A stretch of 64,000 nt of DNA from Bacillus sp. FJAT-42376 (GTDB lineage: Bacteria > Bacillota > Bacilli > Bacillales > Bacillaceae). Where the stretch lies: NCBI RefSeq assembly GCF_003816055.1, contig NZ_CP033906.1:3596001-3660000 (forward strand). The letters run 5' to 3'. Made by a program: the position numbers and the translations under genes. Shown piece by piece: positions 51,232-61,978 of the stretch (position 1 is the first letter of the stretch; each line of letters starts with the position of its first letter). The notes below the pieces were generated by a model. The model worked only from the letters and a program-made list of their open reading frames with translations. It did not search any database and was not told where the DNA came from.

Positions 51232-52212
51232 ATGAAAGCATTGCTGCTAGAAGCAAAAGGCAAATGGGATCAAATGAAAGTCGGCAGCATCCCTGCACCT
51301 TCCCCTCAAAAAGGGGAAATTCTTGTAAGGGTGCATGCAGTCGGTCTGAATCCTGTTGATTATAAAACAGCTACAAACGGAAATCCAACCTGGAACTATC
51401 CGCATATTCTAGGGTTGGACGTAGCAGGAACGATCGAAGAACTTGGTGAAGGCGTTACCCAGTGGAAAAAAGGGGACCGCGTTGTTTACCACGGCGATAT
51501 GACCAAAGGCGGCGGATTTGCAGAGTATGCTGTAACGACTGCCCATACTGTTTCACAAATTCCTGAAGGGGTGTCTTTTAAAGATGCTGCAGCCCTTCCA
51601 ACGGCAGGCTACACAGCTTATGAAGCTCTTTTCAGAAAGCTGCCCCTTCACACATTTAAAACCATTCTGATCCAGGGCGGCGCAGGCGGAGTAGGCGGAT
51701 TTGCCATCCAGCTTGCAAAAAATGCCGGACTTGAAGTATTCACAACGGCTTCCGCTTCCAATCATGAGTATGTAAAATCACTAGGCGCCGATCATGTGAT
51801 CGACTACCGTTCAGAAGATGTCAAAGAAAAAGTATTGGAGCTGACCAATGGACGCGGTGTTGATGCTGTTCTCGATACCGTCAGCCGCCAAACCTCTACG
51901 GACGCTTTAGAATATATTGCCTACCGCGGACAGCTTGCTCACATCGCTGGAGCACCGGATACGTCAGAAGTAAAACCATTTACGAAGGTCATTTCCTTCC
52001 ATGAAGTGGCACTCGGCGCCATTCATAAAGCCGATTTTGAATCACAAAAAGATTTGGCTGCCATGGGGGATGAGATGCTTGAACTGCTGAAAGCAGGAAA
52101 AATCGAATCTCTGCTCTCTGAAACCATCTCATTAGAAGAGATTCCTGAGGCACTTGTCCGTTTATCTGAGCGCCATGTAAAAGGGAAGATCGTAGCAGAA
52201 ATAGCTGAATAA
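51232..52212 (+). CDS. Quinone oxidoreductase-type MDR alcohol dehydrogenase
   Basis: I start at ATG 51232 behind AAGGAGATG. The 326-residue protein is a zinc-free medium-chain reductase: GroES-like domain with VHAVGLNPVDYK and GLDVAGTIEELGEGV, then the NADPH-binding motif IQGGAGGVGGFAIQLAK (about 137-153) and DHVIDYRSEDV. No structural zinc Cys cluster is present. It should reduce quinones or enones with NADPH. Regulation by the divergent HxlR protein is inferred. Confidence 0.9.
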   Translation: MKALLLEAKGKWDQMKVGSIPAPSPQKGEILVRVHAVGLNPVDYKTATNGNPTWNYPHILGLDVAGTIEELGEGVTQWKKGDRVVYHGDMTKGGGFAEYAVTTAHTVSQIPEGVSFKDAAALPTAGYTAYEALFRKLPLHTFKTILIQGGAGGVGGFAIQLAKNAGLEVFTTASASNHEYVKSLGADHVIDYRSEDVKEKVLELTNGRGVDAVLDTVSRQTSTDALEYIAYRGQLAHIAGAPDTSEVKPFTKVISFHEVALGAIHKADFESQKDLAAMGDEMLELLKAGKIESLLSETISLEEIPEALVRLSERHVKGKIVAEIAE

Positions 52213-52218
52213 CAAAGG

Positions 52219-52251
52219 AAAGAGTCCGGCTGAACCGCCGGCTCTTTTTTT
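52219..52251 (+). terminator. Terminator after the oxidoreductase gene
   Basis: AAAGAGTCCGGC and GCCGGCTCTTTTTTT. Confidence 0.9.
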
Positions 52252-52453
52252 ATTGGTTTTCTCTTTTTGCCTGACATCTCTGAGGTACTGGAGTCGTAAA
52301 CACGGATGAACTCCAAGCGGGGTTATTTTTTACAAAGAAACAAACCAAAGCAAATTACAACAAAATGGAAAGGTTATGAGGAGATAAGCACCTTCCACTC
52401 AGATCTGCCTAAGGATTCCTTTCTATAAAAACCAGCCGGATGCTTATCGGGGG

Positions 52454-52483
52454 TTTACCATAAAAACGCTCTTGCGATATAAT
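52454..52483 (+). promoter_or_regulatory. Promoter of the phosphotransferase-like gene
   Basis: TTTACC (52454-52459), 18 bp, TATAAT (52478-52483). Upstream, GATAAGCA (52383-52390) and TGCTTATC (52441-52448) are a widely spaced perfect inverted repeat of uncertain meaning. Nothing else is seen in 52252-52528. Confidence 0.6.
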
Positions 52484-52528
52484 GTAAGTGTTTTCAAAAA
52501 AGGGAAATGAAAGAAGGAATTTTTCTAA

Positions 52529-53326
52529 ATGGAACAGCGTTTTGAACAAGAAGAAAAACTCAATGGCGGAAATGTTTCAGCTGTATATAAAAAGGGAGAT
52601 CGTGTATATAGAATACAAAAAGAAGAAAGCCCAAACGTACATAAATTATTGAAGCACCTAGAATCAAAGGGGCTAAAAGGGGTTCCCAGATTTCTCGGAA
52701 TCGATGAAAAAGGGAGAGAAATTCTATCATACATCGAGGGAGAGACAGCTGATTACCCTTTAAAAGACTACATGTGGTCCGAAAAGGCACTTAAAGACGT
52801 CGCTGTATTATTGAGACAATACCATGATGCCGCCTCTGATTTCGTTATCCCTGACGGCTGGAAGCCGATTGACAACACTCCAGAGCCAATTGAGGTGATT
52901 TGTCACAATGACTTCGCGGTCTATAACGTCATTTTCTCCAATCAAAAACTAGCCGGAGTTATTGATTTTGACCTGGCTGCTCCTGGACCGAGAGCCTGGG
53001 ATATCGCGTACGCCCTCTATACATTTGTCCCGTTAAGCCGCCGCTATCAAGCTGAATCGGGAGAGGTGATTTATTACAATCCGGAACAGGATGACTTAAA
53101 ATACCAGCGGCGAATCCAGACTTTCCTGGATGCATACGGATGGAATGACCCAAATACAAATATGCTTAATATGGTTCTCTTAAGAGTCGAAGCGTTATGC
53201 CTGACCATGAAAAGAAAAGCACAAGAAGGCGATGGCGCTTTTCAAAAAATGATTGATGAAGGTCATTATGACCATTACCAAGAGGAATATCAATTCATAA
53301 AAGAAAACGGATGGAAGTGGTTTTAA
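52529..53326 (+). CDS. Aminoglycoside phosphotransferase (APH)-family protein
   Basis: A 265-residue kinase-like protein. N-lobe with GGNVSAVYKKGDRVYRIQK; catalytic loop CHNDFAVYNVIF with His126 and Asp128 (Brenner motif HxDxxxxN); metal-binding IDFDLAAPGPRAWDIAYAL. It should transfer phosphate from ATP to a small hydroxylated substrate. Family membership alone does not imply antibiotic resistance, and chromosomal Bacillus copies are mostly uncharacterised. Confidence 0.86.
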   Translation: MEQRFEQEEKLNGGNVSAVYKKGDRVYRIQKEESPNVHKLLKHLESKGLKGVPRFLGIDEKGREILSYIEGETADYPLKDYMWSEKALKDVAVLLRQYHDAASDFVIPDGWKPIDNTPEPIEVICHNDFAVYNVIFSNQKLAGVIDFDLAAPGPRAWDIAYALYTFVPLSRRYQAESGEVIYYNPEQDDLKYQRRIQTFLDAYGWNDPNTNMLNMVLLRVEALCLTMKRKAQEGDGAFQKMIDEGHYDHYQEEYQFIKENGWKWF

Positions 53327-53339
53327 AAATCAGGGCTAT

Positions 53340-53489
53340 CTGAAACGGATTCTATCCGAAAAACTGGGGATTCTATATAAAGCGTCTCCCTGTTATGGTT
53401 TGAAGTTAACATTAGCTGATGGTACTTCAGCCGGGAGCATGGAGACAGATCCCCGCCTTAACCGCTTTATTGCAGATTCATCTGATTAG
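53340..53489 (+). pseudogene. Gene remnant, unknown family
   Basis: A frame without a start reads GYLKRILSEKLGILYKASPC, YGLKLTLADGTSAGSMETDP and RLNRFIADSSD, then stops. It looks like the C-terminal end of a lost gene. No start codon or ribosome-binding site. Confidence 0.35.
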
Positions 53490-53516
53490 ACATTATTACA
53501 GAAGGAGACAGCTATT

Positions 53517-53633
53517 ATGAAGGTTCCGTTACATCCATTGCCATTGCCTGAAGGATGGGAGGCACCTGCATCCTATTTAAGGCTCCGACATTCACTGTTC
53601 CTTTATTCCCCCGCCATCTATGAACCATTCTGA
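53517..53633 (+). CDS. Very small open frame, possible truncated gene
   Basis: An ATG with AAGGAGA 8 bases upstream. The 38-residue product begins MKVPLHPLPLPEGWEAPASY and ends LYSPAIYEPF. A good ribosome-binding site but a sudden end suggest the 5' piece of a truncated gene. The following 53634-53801 has no feature apart from AT-rich sequence. Confidence 0.35.
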   Translation: MKVPLHPLPLPEGWEAPASYLRLRHSLFLYSPAIYEPF

Positions 53634-53801
53634 TTGCCATCAGCCTTCGCAGCCTCTCCCATTTTCACGTTTTCCGCTAAGCCTGTTCAACATTTTGTAA
53701 TATTTAAAAGAAAAATCCCTCATCGCGCCTCTCTGCATTTTACTCTCTCTTCAAAAAAATCTATAATAGCAAAGTGAAAGCAACTTTAAAGGAGCTACTA
53801 T

Positions 53802-54332
53802 ATGAAGACTAAAGAGCGTAATTATACACCGATTATTGTTGCATTGACGATTGCGATCAATGCGCTTGTAGCCGTTTTGTATTTCATGCCGAAGGGCAAT
53901 AACCTCAGTCACATTGATTTAACGTTTTTGCCGTTTTTCAATGCTGTCATGAATAGCTTTACATTTATTTTTCTGCTGGCAGCGCTGTATTCCATCATAA
54001 AACAGAAAAATATAAAACGGCACCGAAATTATATTTTCGGCGCATTCACTACGACGGCTCTATTCCTCATTTCGTATGTGACGTATCACGCATTGGCACC
54101 AAACACCCCGTTTGGCGGTGAGGGATTCATCCGGCCGGTTTATTATTTCATCCTCATCACGCACATTTTGCTTTCAGTTGTCATTGTTCCTCTTGCTTTG
54201 GTTACTCTTGCGAGGGGATTAAATATGAAAGTGGAGAAACACCGGAAAATCGCCCGCTGGACTATGCCGCTTTGGCTGTATGTCAGTCTTACAGGAGTCA
54301 TTGTCTACCTGATGATTTCTCCGTATTATTAA
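53802..54332 (+). CDS. DUF420 membrane protein (YozB/CtaM-like)
   Basis: A 176-residue protein with five predicted helices and AAAGGAG before the ATG. Conserved features of the family are seen: FLPFFNAVMNSFTFIFLLAALYSI, KRHRNYIFGAFTTTALFLISYVTYHA, and HILLSVVIVPLALVTLARG. The three His residues in helices could bind a metal. In Firmicutes this family is linked to assembly of heme-copper oxidases. No ctaA/ctaB genes are nearby. Confidence 0.87.
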   Translation: MKTKERNYTPIIVALTIAINALVAVLYFMPKGNNLSHIDLTFLPFFNAVMNSFTFIFLLAALYSIIKQKNIKRHRNYIFGAFTTTALFLISYVTYHALAPNTPFGGEGFIRPVYYFILITHILLSVVIVPLALVTLARGLNMKVEKHRKIARWTMPLWLYVSLTGVIVYLMISPYY

Positions 54333-54465
54333 AACCAGCCCTGTTTATTCAGGGCCATTTTTATTTTCCCTGTAAATGGTCTACCACATGTACGATTAAA
54401 TATGGTATTTTGGTAAGGACGCTGAATTTGAAAAAGTATGAAAAAAGTTGAGGTTGAGATACGTT

Positions 54466-55296
54466 ATGGATATGTGGAACTTATTTGTAGCCGTGATCCT
54501 CGGGATCGTGGAGGGACTTACTGAATTTGCACCGGTTTCTTCTACAGGCCATATGATTGCCGTGGATGACTTGTGGCTGAAATCCAATCAGCTTTTCGGG
54601 AGCGAAGTGGCGAACACTTTTAAAGTGGTCATACAGCTGGGCTCTATCTTAGCTGTCGTAGTTGTTTTCCGTCAGCGATTCTTTGATATGCTGGGTATTA
54701 AAACAAAGCATTCACCAAGCGACAGCCACGGAGGTTCCAAACTCTCTTTACTGACTGTCATTATTGGGATTTTGCCAGCCGGTATCCTTGGCTTTGCATT
54801 TGCTGATTTTATTGATGAAAAGCTATTTTCGGTTCAGACGGTCGTGATCGGCCTTATCGGCGGTGCTTTGCTGATGATTGCTGCTGACTTGCTTCAGCCT
54901 AAGGTTAAAACAGAAACAGTGGACAAAATGACATACAGACAAGCCTTTATGATGGGATTGTTTCAGTGTATCGGTCTTTGGCCAGGATTTTCACGGTCAG
55001 GCTCCACGATCTCCGGCGGTGTGCTGCTCGGAATCAGCCACAGAGCTGCATCCGACTTTACGTTCATTATGGCCGTACCTGTGATGGCCGGCGCAAGCGG
55101 GATTTCCCTTCTTAAGCACTGGGATTACATCACAAGCAGTTCGATGCCGTTCTTTATCGTCGGATTTATTACAGCATTCATTTTTGCACTGATTTCAATT
55201 CGTTTCTTCCTGAAAATGATCAACCGTGTAAAATTGATTCCTTTTGCCATCTATCGAATTGTGATTGCCATAATCATTCTGCTAATGATTATGTAA
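54466..55296 (+). CDS. uppP: Undecaprenyl-diphosphatase UppP (BacA)
   Basis: A 276-residue protein starting at ATG 54466 with GAGGTTGAG some way upstream. Eight or so helices. Family motifs: EGLTEFAPVSSTGHM (residues about 16-30, catalytic Glu and Ser) and PGFSRSGSTISGG (about 171-183, catalytic Arg). It dephosphorylates undecaprenyl pyrophosphate at the outer membrane face and recycles the lipid carrier for wall synthesis. Often gives some bacitracin tolerance. Confidence 0.95.
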   Translation: MDMWNLFVAVILGIVEGLTEFAPVSSTGHMIAVDDLWLKSNQLFGSEVANTFKVVIQLGSILAVVVVFRQRFFDMLGIKTKHSPSDSHGGSKLSLLTVIIGILPAGILGFAFADFIDEKLFSVQTVVIGLIGGALLMIAADLLQPKVKTETVDKMTYRQAFMMGLFQCIGLWPGFSRSGSTISGGVLLGISHRAASDFTFIMAVPVMAGASGISLLKHWDYITSSSMPFFIVGFITAFIFALISIRFFLKMINRVKLIPFAIYRIVIAIIILLMIM

Positions 55297-55297
55297 G

Positions 55298-55328
55298 AAA
55301 AAACTGCCGTGACGCGGCAGTTTTTTTA
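55298..55328 (+). terminator. Terminator after uppP
   Basis: AAAAAACTGCCG and CGGCAGTTTTTTT. Confidence 0.9.
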
Positions 55329-55329
55329 T

Positions 55330-55412
55330 TTTAATCTCAGTTAAACTTGGTAATGATTGCAGCCATCAGGGGCCCGCTTTCCACGCCAAACAGCAGGCTG
55401 TAACAGAGCCTG
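55330..55412. repeat. Interspersed repeat, decayed copy 8
   Basis: TCTCAGTTAAACTTGG and TGATTGCAGCCATCAGG resemble the end of the family; the centre is mostly gone. Confidence 0.5.
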
Positions 55413-55415
55413 CCT

Positions 55416-55452
55416 AAAAAAACCTGTATGAGTCCATCGGTCTCTATACAGG
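55416..55452 (-). terminator. Terminator of the AI-2E family gene
   Basis: On the minus strand, CCTGTATAGAG and CTCATACAGG form a stem followed by TTTTTTT. Confidence 0.85.
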
Positions 55453-55464
55453 CTGTTGACTGTC

Positions 55465-56634
55465 TTATTCAATTTTTCCTTCTTCATATCGTTCGTCATT
55501 TTCTGCTGTTGCATAGTAGCGGTTGTAGCGCCGTTTATACAGTTTATAGAATTGAAAGACGAACGTACGCAAAATAGCGTATGCCGGGATTCCGAGTATT
55601 ACGCCTATCACTCCAAAGAGGTGCCCCGCTGTCAGCAGCACGAAAATAATGGTGATTGGGTGTACACGGAGCGATTTCCCCATGATTTGCGGCGAAATCA
55701 ATTTTCCTTCCAGCAGCTGAACAACTGTCCAGACAAAAGCAAGCTTCAGCAGCATGAATGGAGAGGTGACAATCGCTATAATAATGGCCGGAGTGATGGC
55801 AATCACCGGTCCTAAATACGGCACTACACTTGTAACACTTGCTATTGCCGCTAAAACAAGGGCGTAATCCATCCCGATGATCAGGAATCCGATATACAGC
55901 ATAATTCCAATGCACAGGCTGACTAAAAGCTGTCCCTGTATATAAGCCCTTACTTGCTCATCGATTTCCCGAAAAACCTTTCTTGTTCCTCCGCGCATTC
56001 TTGGAGGAATGAGCTGGATAAATGCTTTCGGGAGCTTTTCGCCTTCCTTCAGCAAGTAAAAAAGAATAAATGGAACTGTGACTAAACCGATCGTAACACT
56101 CGTGACGGCACTCAGAACTTTCGTAAAACCGCTGAGCGTTTCGGTCGCTACATTCGAGGCATTGCTTCCAAATGAGCTGAATATACCCGAGCTCTTTTGT
56201 TTTAAATCTTCGTAAATTGGTGCCAGGTAAGACTGGCTTTCTACATACGATTCAAATCCTGTGATAAATTTATCCCAGTATCCGGGAAAGGATGTAAATA
56301 GACTTTTGGTCTGTTCGATCAGGAAAGGAACGACCGACATAATCAGCAGGACAATCAGTCCAACAATTAAAATCAGCAGGATAAAAATAGATGTCGTTCT
56401 TCCAATGCCGGCCTTCATTAGCAATCTCATTAACGGCCTCAGCAAGTAATAGGCTACAATGGCCAAAATAACGGGAAGAGCGACCGTTTCAACGAATGTA
56501 GTAACCGGTTTGAAAATAAAGGAAACTTTTGAATACAGCAAAATGTTTAATCCCAGAAGCAGCAAAATGCCTAATACATAAGCTGTTTTTCTGCCTCCAA
56601 GAAAGTGAATAATCGGATTCTTTCTTTTATCCAA
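55465..56634 (-). CDS. AI-2E family permease (YueF/YubA-like)
   Basis: A 389-residue protein with a TTG start. Eight helices with the family's long soluble insert between about residues 115 and 215. Conserved blocks: PVILAIVAYYLLRPLMRLL, VPFILFYLLKEGEKLP, VVPYLGPVIAITPAIIIAIV and IMGKSLRVHPITIIFVLLTAGHLFGVIGVILGIPAYAI. The family includes exporters and Na+/H+ antiporters; the substrate is unknown. Lone gene. Confidence 0.88.
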   Translation of the reverse strand: MDKRKNPIIHFLGGRKTAYVLGILLLLGLNILLYSKVSFIFKPVTTFVETVALPVILAIVAYYLLRPLMRLLMKAGIGRTTSIFILLILIVGLIVLLIMSVVPFLIEQTKSLFTSFPGYWDKFITGFESYVESQSYLAPIYEDLKQKSSGIFSSFGSNASNVATETLSGFTKVLSAVTSVTIGLVTVPFILFYLLKEGEKLPKAFIQLIPPRMRGGTRKVFREIDEQVRAYIQGQLLVSLCIGIMLYIGFLIIGMDYALVLAAIASVTSVVPYLGPVIAITPAIIIAIVTSPFMLLKLAFVWTVVQLLEGKLISPQIMGKSLRVHPITIIFVLLTAGHLFGVIGVILGIPAYAILRTFVFQFYKLYKRRYNRYYATAENDERYEEGKIE

Positions 56635-56722
56635 TGTCCATAAGCTCCTTCTCTATAAAAAAGTTCACTTTGCAGAAGTGATGATTGCTTATTCCCTCTT
56701 CTGCCTGTCTTGAATCATCTGA

Positions 56723-57202
56723 TTATCGATTAATTTCTTTATTGGCTATATATTTTAACGCCAGTATTTCATCATCTGACAGCTTATCTTCTGCCATTCT
56801 CAGCAGTTCCTCCTGCTCCTGTCCATTAAGGCCGTCCTTTGCCATGGATTGGACCTTTTGAAGATTCCCCGGCCCCGCCTTTTTCAGGATCACCCTTGCA
56901 GCTTCTTCTTTTGTTGTAAACGGCAGCGTATCCGGATCAGCCTGAGCTCCTTCTTCAAGAAACTTTCTGACTTGCGGATTAGCATTTGCCTGTTCTCTTA
57001 TCTTTTCATACCCGCCATTCTTTTCAACTTCTTTATCTAAATAGCCTGAAAGCTCGTCTGAGGCTAATTTAGGCAGAAAATAGTAGGCGGCCCCGGCAAT
57101 CAGTGCCAGAATGGTTACGGTGAAAAATATCCGTTTCAGCCAGCCGGGCTTCTGTTTATACTTGCGATGATTCTTGGCTCTGGATTCATAACGCGAACTC
57201 AT
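56723..57202 (-). CDS. Membrane-anchored protein, unknown function
   Basis: A 159-residue protein. A basic N-terminus (RAKNHRKYKQKPGWLKR) and one helix (about 24-44) are followed by a soluble helical domain outside the membrane. That domain ends with the paired helix-turn units LQKVQSMAKDGLNGQEQEELLRMAEDKLSDDEILALKYIA. I do not recognise a family. The ribosome-binding site is GGAGGG, and it shares orientation with the AI-2E family gene 88 bp away. Confidence 0.7.
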   Translation of the reverse strand: MSSRYESRAKNHRKYKQKPGWLKRIFFTVTILALIAGAAYYFLPKLASDELSGYLDKEVEKNGGYEKIREQANANPQVRKFLEEGAQADPDTLPFTTKEEAARVILKKAGPGNLQKVQSMAKDGLNGQEQEELLRMAEDKLSDDEILALKYIANKEINR

Positions 57203-57364
57203 ATAGTTGCCCTCCTATTAGACTTCCTGTCATATTAAGGATAATCCAACTTAGCAGGTGTGTAAATGGAAGGAATTTTCCTCAGCCATATATGAGCTCT
57301 GCTGCTAATGTTTAGATTTATGCTGCCTCCATATCTTCTGTCATCTTAGCATATAGCAAGGCAC

Positions 57365-57420
57365 AAAAAAAAGAAGCGGACACTTGAAAAGGACATTACA
57401 TCCTCTTTCAGCATCAGCTT
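57365..57420 (-). terminator. Terminator of the alpha-amylase gene
   Basis: On the minus strand, a long imperfect stem (GAAGC...GAAAGAGGA with TCCTTTTC...GCTTC) ends in TTTTTTTT. Confidence 0.8.
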
Positions 57421-57438
57421 CCCTATCGCTAATCAATT

Positions 57439-58980
<1,542 letters not shown>

Positions 58981-59006
58981 TTACCCGCTCCCTCTCCTTT
59001 AGTAAA

Positions 59007-59021
59007 TTAAAGCGCTTACAA
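59007..59021 (-). promoter_or_regulatory. CcpA cre site of the alpha-amylase gene
   Basis: On the minus strand, TTGTAAGCGCTTTAA matches WTGNAANCGNWNNCW at all but one position and keeps the AAGCGCTT core. It lies 27 bp before the ATG, so it can repress the amylase when glucose is present. Confidence 0.75.
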
Positions 59022-59224
59022 TATTGAATATACAATGGACGGGGTTTTTTCCACATGAGCATTTGGATTGATATTTGAATAGGCATGTATGAGTATTTAT
59101 CCGTGTCTGTTTCACATATCACTTGCTCTTGGCAGCTTCAGCTGATGTCCCCGGAACATTTCGAAAAATATCCGTATGTCTTTCCTTACCCGGTTCCGCT
59201 TTCATCCAAAAAAGAAGGGGCTGT

Positions 59225-59395
59225 CCAGTAAGTCCAGTCGCCCTTTTTCCCCTTCGCTTGTTTTGGTGATTTCCGCTCCAGGATCCTTGCTTATCCTTGA
59301 ACAGACGGCGAGCGTCTCAGCGCTTTTCGCCTGCGGGGTATCACCTGTTCCGCTGCAGCAAGGTCCAGCACCTGCCGCTCGGCAATACCAAAAAA
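59225..59395. repeat. Interspersed repeat, diverged copy 9
   Basis: Minus-strand text AGCGGAACAGGTGATACCCC, then GCAGGCGAAAAGCGCTGAG and CTGGAGCGGAAATCACC follows the order of the core in other copies. The outer ends are not recognisable. Confidence 0.65.
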
Positions 59396-59400
59396 AGATA

Positions 59401-59437
59401 AAAAAACCTCCTGAGTGCCGTGAGCGCTCAGGAGGAC
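59401..59437 (-). terminator. Terminator of the opuF operon
   Basis: On the minus strand, CCTCCTGAG and CTCAGGAGG form a stem followed by TTTTTTT. Confidence 0.88.
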
Positions 59438-59495
59438 TTGATTTCTTTATTTCCTTTCTTCAGGACTTTCAGACATCCCCTTCTCTGTCAGCCAG

Positions 59496-61016
59496 CTATT
59501 CTTTTAAAAGCTGTGCCTTCGTTAAAAAGTCTCTTGCAACTTTTTCAGCAGATTCCCCTTTTACGTTTACAAGATAATTCATGTTTCTCATCTCATCGTC
59601 CGTAATTTTTCCGGAGAGTTTATTGAGCGTTTTTTCCAGCTCCGGATATTTCTTCAGCGTTTCCTGCTTCAAGAGAGGTGCCCCCTGGTATGGGGGGAAT
59701 AGACCCTTATCATCCTCGAGAGTCACAAGGCCGTATTGTGCAAGCTCACTGTCGGTTGAATAGGCATCAATCAAATTCACTTCACCGGACTTGATGGCGC
59801 TGTATCGAAGTTTCGGCTCCATGGTTTTGAGGGCAGGAAAATTGATGCCATAGAGCTTTTGAATTCCTTTGTACCCGTCTTGACGGTCCGAGAACTCCAG
59901 GGTGAAGCCTACTTTCATGTTTTGCTGAACCTGTTTCAGATCAGAGATGGTTTTCAAGGAATATTGTTCTGCTGTATCCTTTGGAACAGCAAGGGTATAA
60001 GTATTGTTGAACTGCATAGGCTCCAGATAAGCCATACCATACTGCTCCTGCATTCCTTTTTTCGTTTGTTCATAAACCGCTTTTTTATCTCCGCCTTTTG
60101 GCTCCTCTTTCAGGAAAGTGGAAAGTGCTGTCCCCGTGAACTCCGGATAGATATCCACATCGCCGGATTTAAGAGCATTGAAAAGAAAAGAGGTTTTCCC
60201 GAGACTTGGTTTCAGTTCAACATCCAAGTCTGTATCCTGCTCAATGAGCAGTTTATACATATTGATGAGTACTTCTGGTTCTGAGCCGAGTTTACCGGCA
60301 ATGACAATATCTTTCTTCCCGCTTCCCCATGCAAGGGGTACGGCAATAATTAACGCGATAATCAAAGCAATGATACCTGCTTTTTTTGCTGATCCTCTTG
60401 TGGATGATTTTTCAGCAAATCTGAGAAGGACATCAAAAAGGATGGCCAGAAGGGCTGCCGGGATCGCTCCAAGAATAATCAGCATATTATCGTTGCGGTC
60501 TATCCCGAGCAGGATTAGTTTTCCAAGTCCTCCTGCTCCAATTAATGCAGCAAGTGTTGTCGTTCCTACAATAAGAACCATTGCTGTCCGGATTCCGGCC
60601 ATAATGACGGGCAGAGCAAGAGGAAGCTCTACTTTGAACAGACGTTTGCTGCTGTTCATCCCCATCCCTCTCGCTGCTTCAATCAGGGATGGATCCACTT
60701 CTTTAATCCCTGTATAGGTGTTTCTTAAAATCGGCAGGAGTGCGTAGATGATAAGTGCAATGACGGCCGGGACAACCCCTATGCCTACAAGCGGAATTAA
60801 AAGTCCGAGCAAAGCGAGAGAAGGGATGGTCTGTAAAACCGCTGTTACACCGATTACTCCTTCTGCAAGCTTCGGCTTTCTTGTTAAAATCACACCAAGC
60901 GGAATCGTAATAATGACTGCAATGAGCAGAGCTATAAAGGAAATCTGAATATGCTCGATTAAGGCTGACCACAGCTGATCCTGCCTTTCCTGGAAAGTCG
61001 TCATGAACGAATTCAT
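59496..61016 (-). CDS. opuFB: Compatible-solute ABC transporter: fused permease and substrate-binding protein (OpuFB-like)
   Basis: A 506-residue fusion. Residues about 1-210 are an OpuBB/OpuCB-type permease (LWSALIEHIQISFIALLIAVIITIPLGV; EAARGMGMNSSKRLFKVELPLALPVIMAGIR, the EAA loop). A further membrane helix (about 218-238) tethers a glycine betaine/choline-binding domain (about 245-506: DIVIAGKLGSEPEVLINMYKLLIEQ; GDVDIYPEFTGTALSTFL). Fused TMD-SBD transporters of this kind were described as OpuF in Bacillus and take up glycine betaine and related osmoprotectants. The binding domain would sit outside the membrane. Its ATG overlaps the ATPase stop (ATGA). Confidence 0.9.
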   Translation of the reverse strand: MNSFMTTFQERQDQLWSALIEHIQISFIALLIAVIITIPLGVILTRKPKLAEGVIGVTAVLQTIPSLALLGLLIPLVGIGVVPAVIALIIYALLPILRNTYTGIKEVDPSLIEAARGMGMNSSKRLFKVELPLALPVIMAGIRTAMVLIVGTTTLAALIGAGGLGKLILLGIDRNDNMLIILGAIPAALLAILFDVLLRFAEKSSTRGSAKKAGIIALIIALIIAVPLAWGSGKKDIVIAGKLGSEPEVLINMYKLLIEQDTDLDVELKPSLGKTSFLFNALKSGDVDIYPEFTGTALSTFLKEEPKGGDKKAVYEQTKKGMQEQYGMAYLEPMQFNNTYTLAVPKDTAEQYSLKTISDLKQVQQNMKVGFTLEFSDRQDGYKGIQKLYGINFPALKTMEPKLRYSAIKSGEVNLIDAYSTDSELAQYGLVTLEDDKGLFPPYQGAPLLKQETLKKYPELEKTLNKLSGKITDDEMRNMNYLVNVKGESAEKVARDFLTKAQLLKE

Positions 61017-61978
61017 TGAACACCCTCCATTCCAAGCTGTTCAGCCAAGTATTCCATCATAAGTTCAGCAGTAACCACCCCGATAATCACGCCGTCCTTT
61101 TCGACAGCTAGTGCCGGGTTGCCTTTTAAAAGTTCAACCGCCTTTGAGACAGAAGTTTCATGAGCGATGCACGGTTCTGTAAATCCGGCTGGAGCCGGCT
61201 GAAAAGCATGGGCTAAGTCGCCGATCTTCGTTTGCCGGATTCTCCGTTCCGGCACAGCTCTTGAGCCAATAAATTCTTTTACAAACTCGTTCGCAGGATG
61301 TTCAACGAGGGCATCCGGTGTATCCACTTGGATAATTTCCCCGTCTTTCATGATGGCTACCCGATCACCGAGAGCGAGGGCTTCCTGCATATCATGGGTG
61401 ACAAATACAATGGTTTTTCGTATTCGTTTCTGCAGGTCCGCAATATCACGCTGCAGCTTTTCTCTGCTGATCGGATCAAGCGCACTGAATGGCTCATCCA
61501 TCAGAATAATATCAGGGTCTGCCGCGAGTGCCCGGACAACTCCGATTCTTTGCTGCTGTCCCCCTGAAAGCTCGCTTGGCTTCCGGTTCCTGTAGGTTTC
61601 CGGATCCAGCCCAACCATATCAAGCAGTTCATCAACACGCTGTTTCACTTTATCTGCTTTCCAATTTTTCAGTTCGGGCACAATGGATATATTTTGTTCT
61701 ATCGTCATATGTGGAAAAAGGGCAATTTGCTGCAAAACATACCCGATGTTCCAGCGCAGCTCATGAATGTCATAATCCCGTACATTTTTCCCCTGTATGA
61801 GCACTTTTCCGTCAGATGCATCTATTAGGCGGTTAATCATTTTCATTGTTGTCGTTTTACCGCATCCGCTTGGGCCGATAAACACAAAGAACTCGCCTTT
61901 TTTAATTTCCAAATCCATCGTATGTACAGCTTTCGTTCCATCTGGATAAACTTTTGTCGCCTTTTCAAATCGAATCAT
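61013..61978 (-). CDS. opuFA: Compatible-solute ABC transporter ATPase (OpuFA-like)
   Basis: A 321-residue ATPase: Walker A GPSGCGKTT (35-43), Q-loop VLQQIALFPHM, signature ELSGGQQQR (about 135), Walker B IILMDEPFSALDP, H-loop VTHD. The C-terminal 80 residues (SVSKAVELLKGNPALAVEKDGVIIGVVTAELMMEYL) form a CBS-like module, as in OpuA/OpuC ATPases. It drives the fused permease/binding protein encoded next; no separate binding-protein or second permease gene is present. Confidence 0.93.
   Translation of the reverse strand: MIRFEKATKVYPDGTKAVHTMDLEIKKGEFFVFIGPSGCGKTTTMKMINRLIDASDGKVLIQGKNVRDYDIHELRWNIGYVLQQIALFPHMTIEQNISIVPELKNWKADKVKQRVDELLDMVGLDPETYRNRKPSELSGGQQQRIGVVRALAADPDIILMDEPFSALDPISREKLQRDIADLQKRIRKTIVFVTHDMQEALALGDRVAIMKDGEIIQVDTPDALVEHPANEFVKEFIGSRAVPERRIRQTKIGDLAHAFQPAPAGFTEPCIAHETSVSKAVELLKGNPALAVEKDGVIIGVVTAELMMEYLAEQLGMEGVQ

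Noticed and set aside
52383..52448. GATAAGCA...TGCTTATC as a riboswitch aptamer
   Set aside because: Only one 8-bp helix with a 50-base loop lacking further structure; it lies upstream of the promoter at 52454-52483, so it would not be in the transcript.
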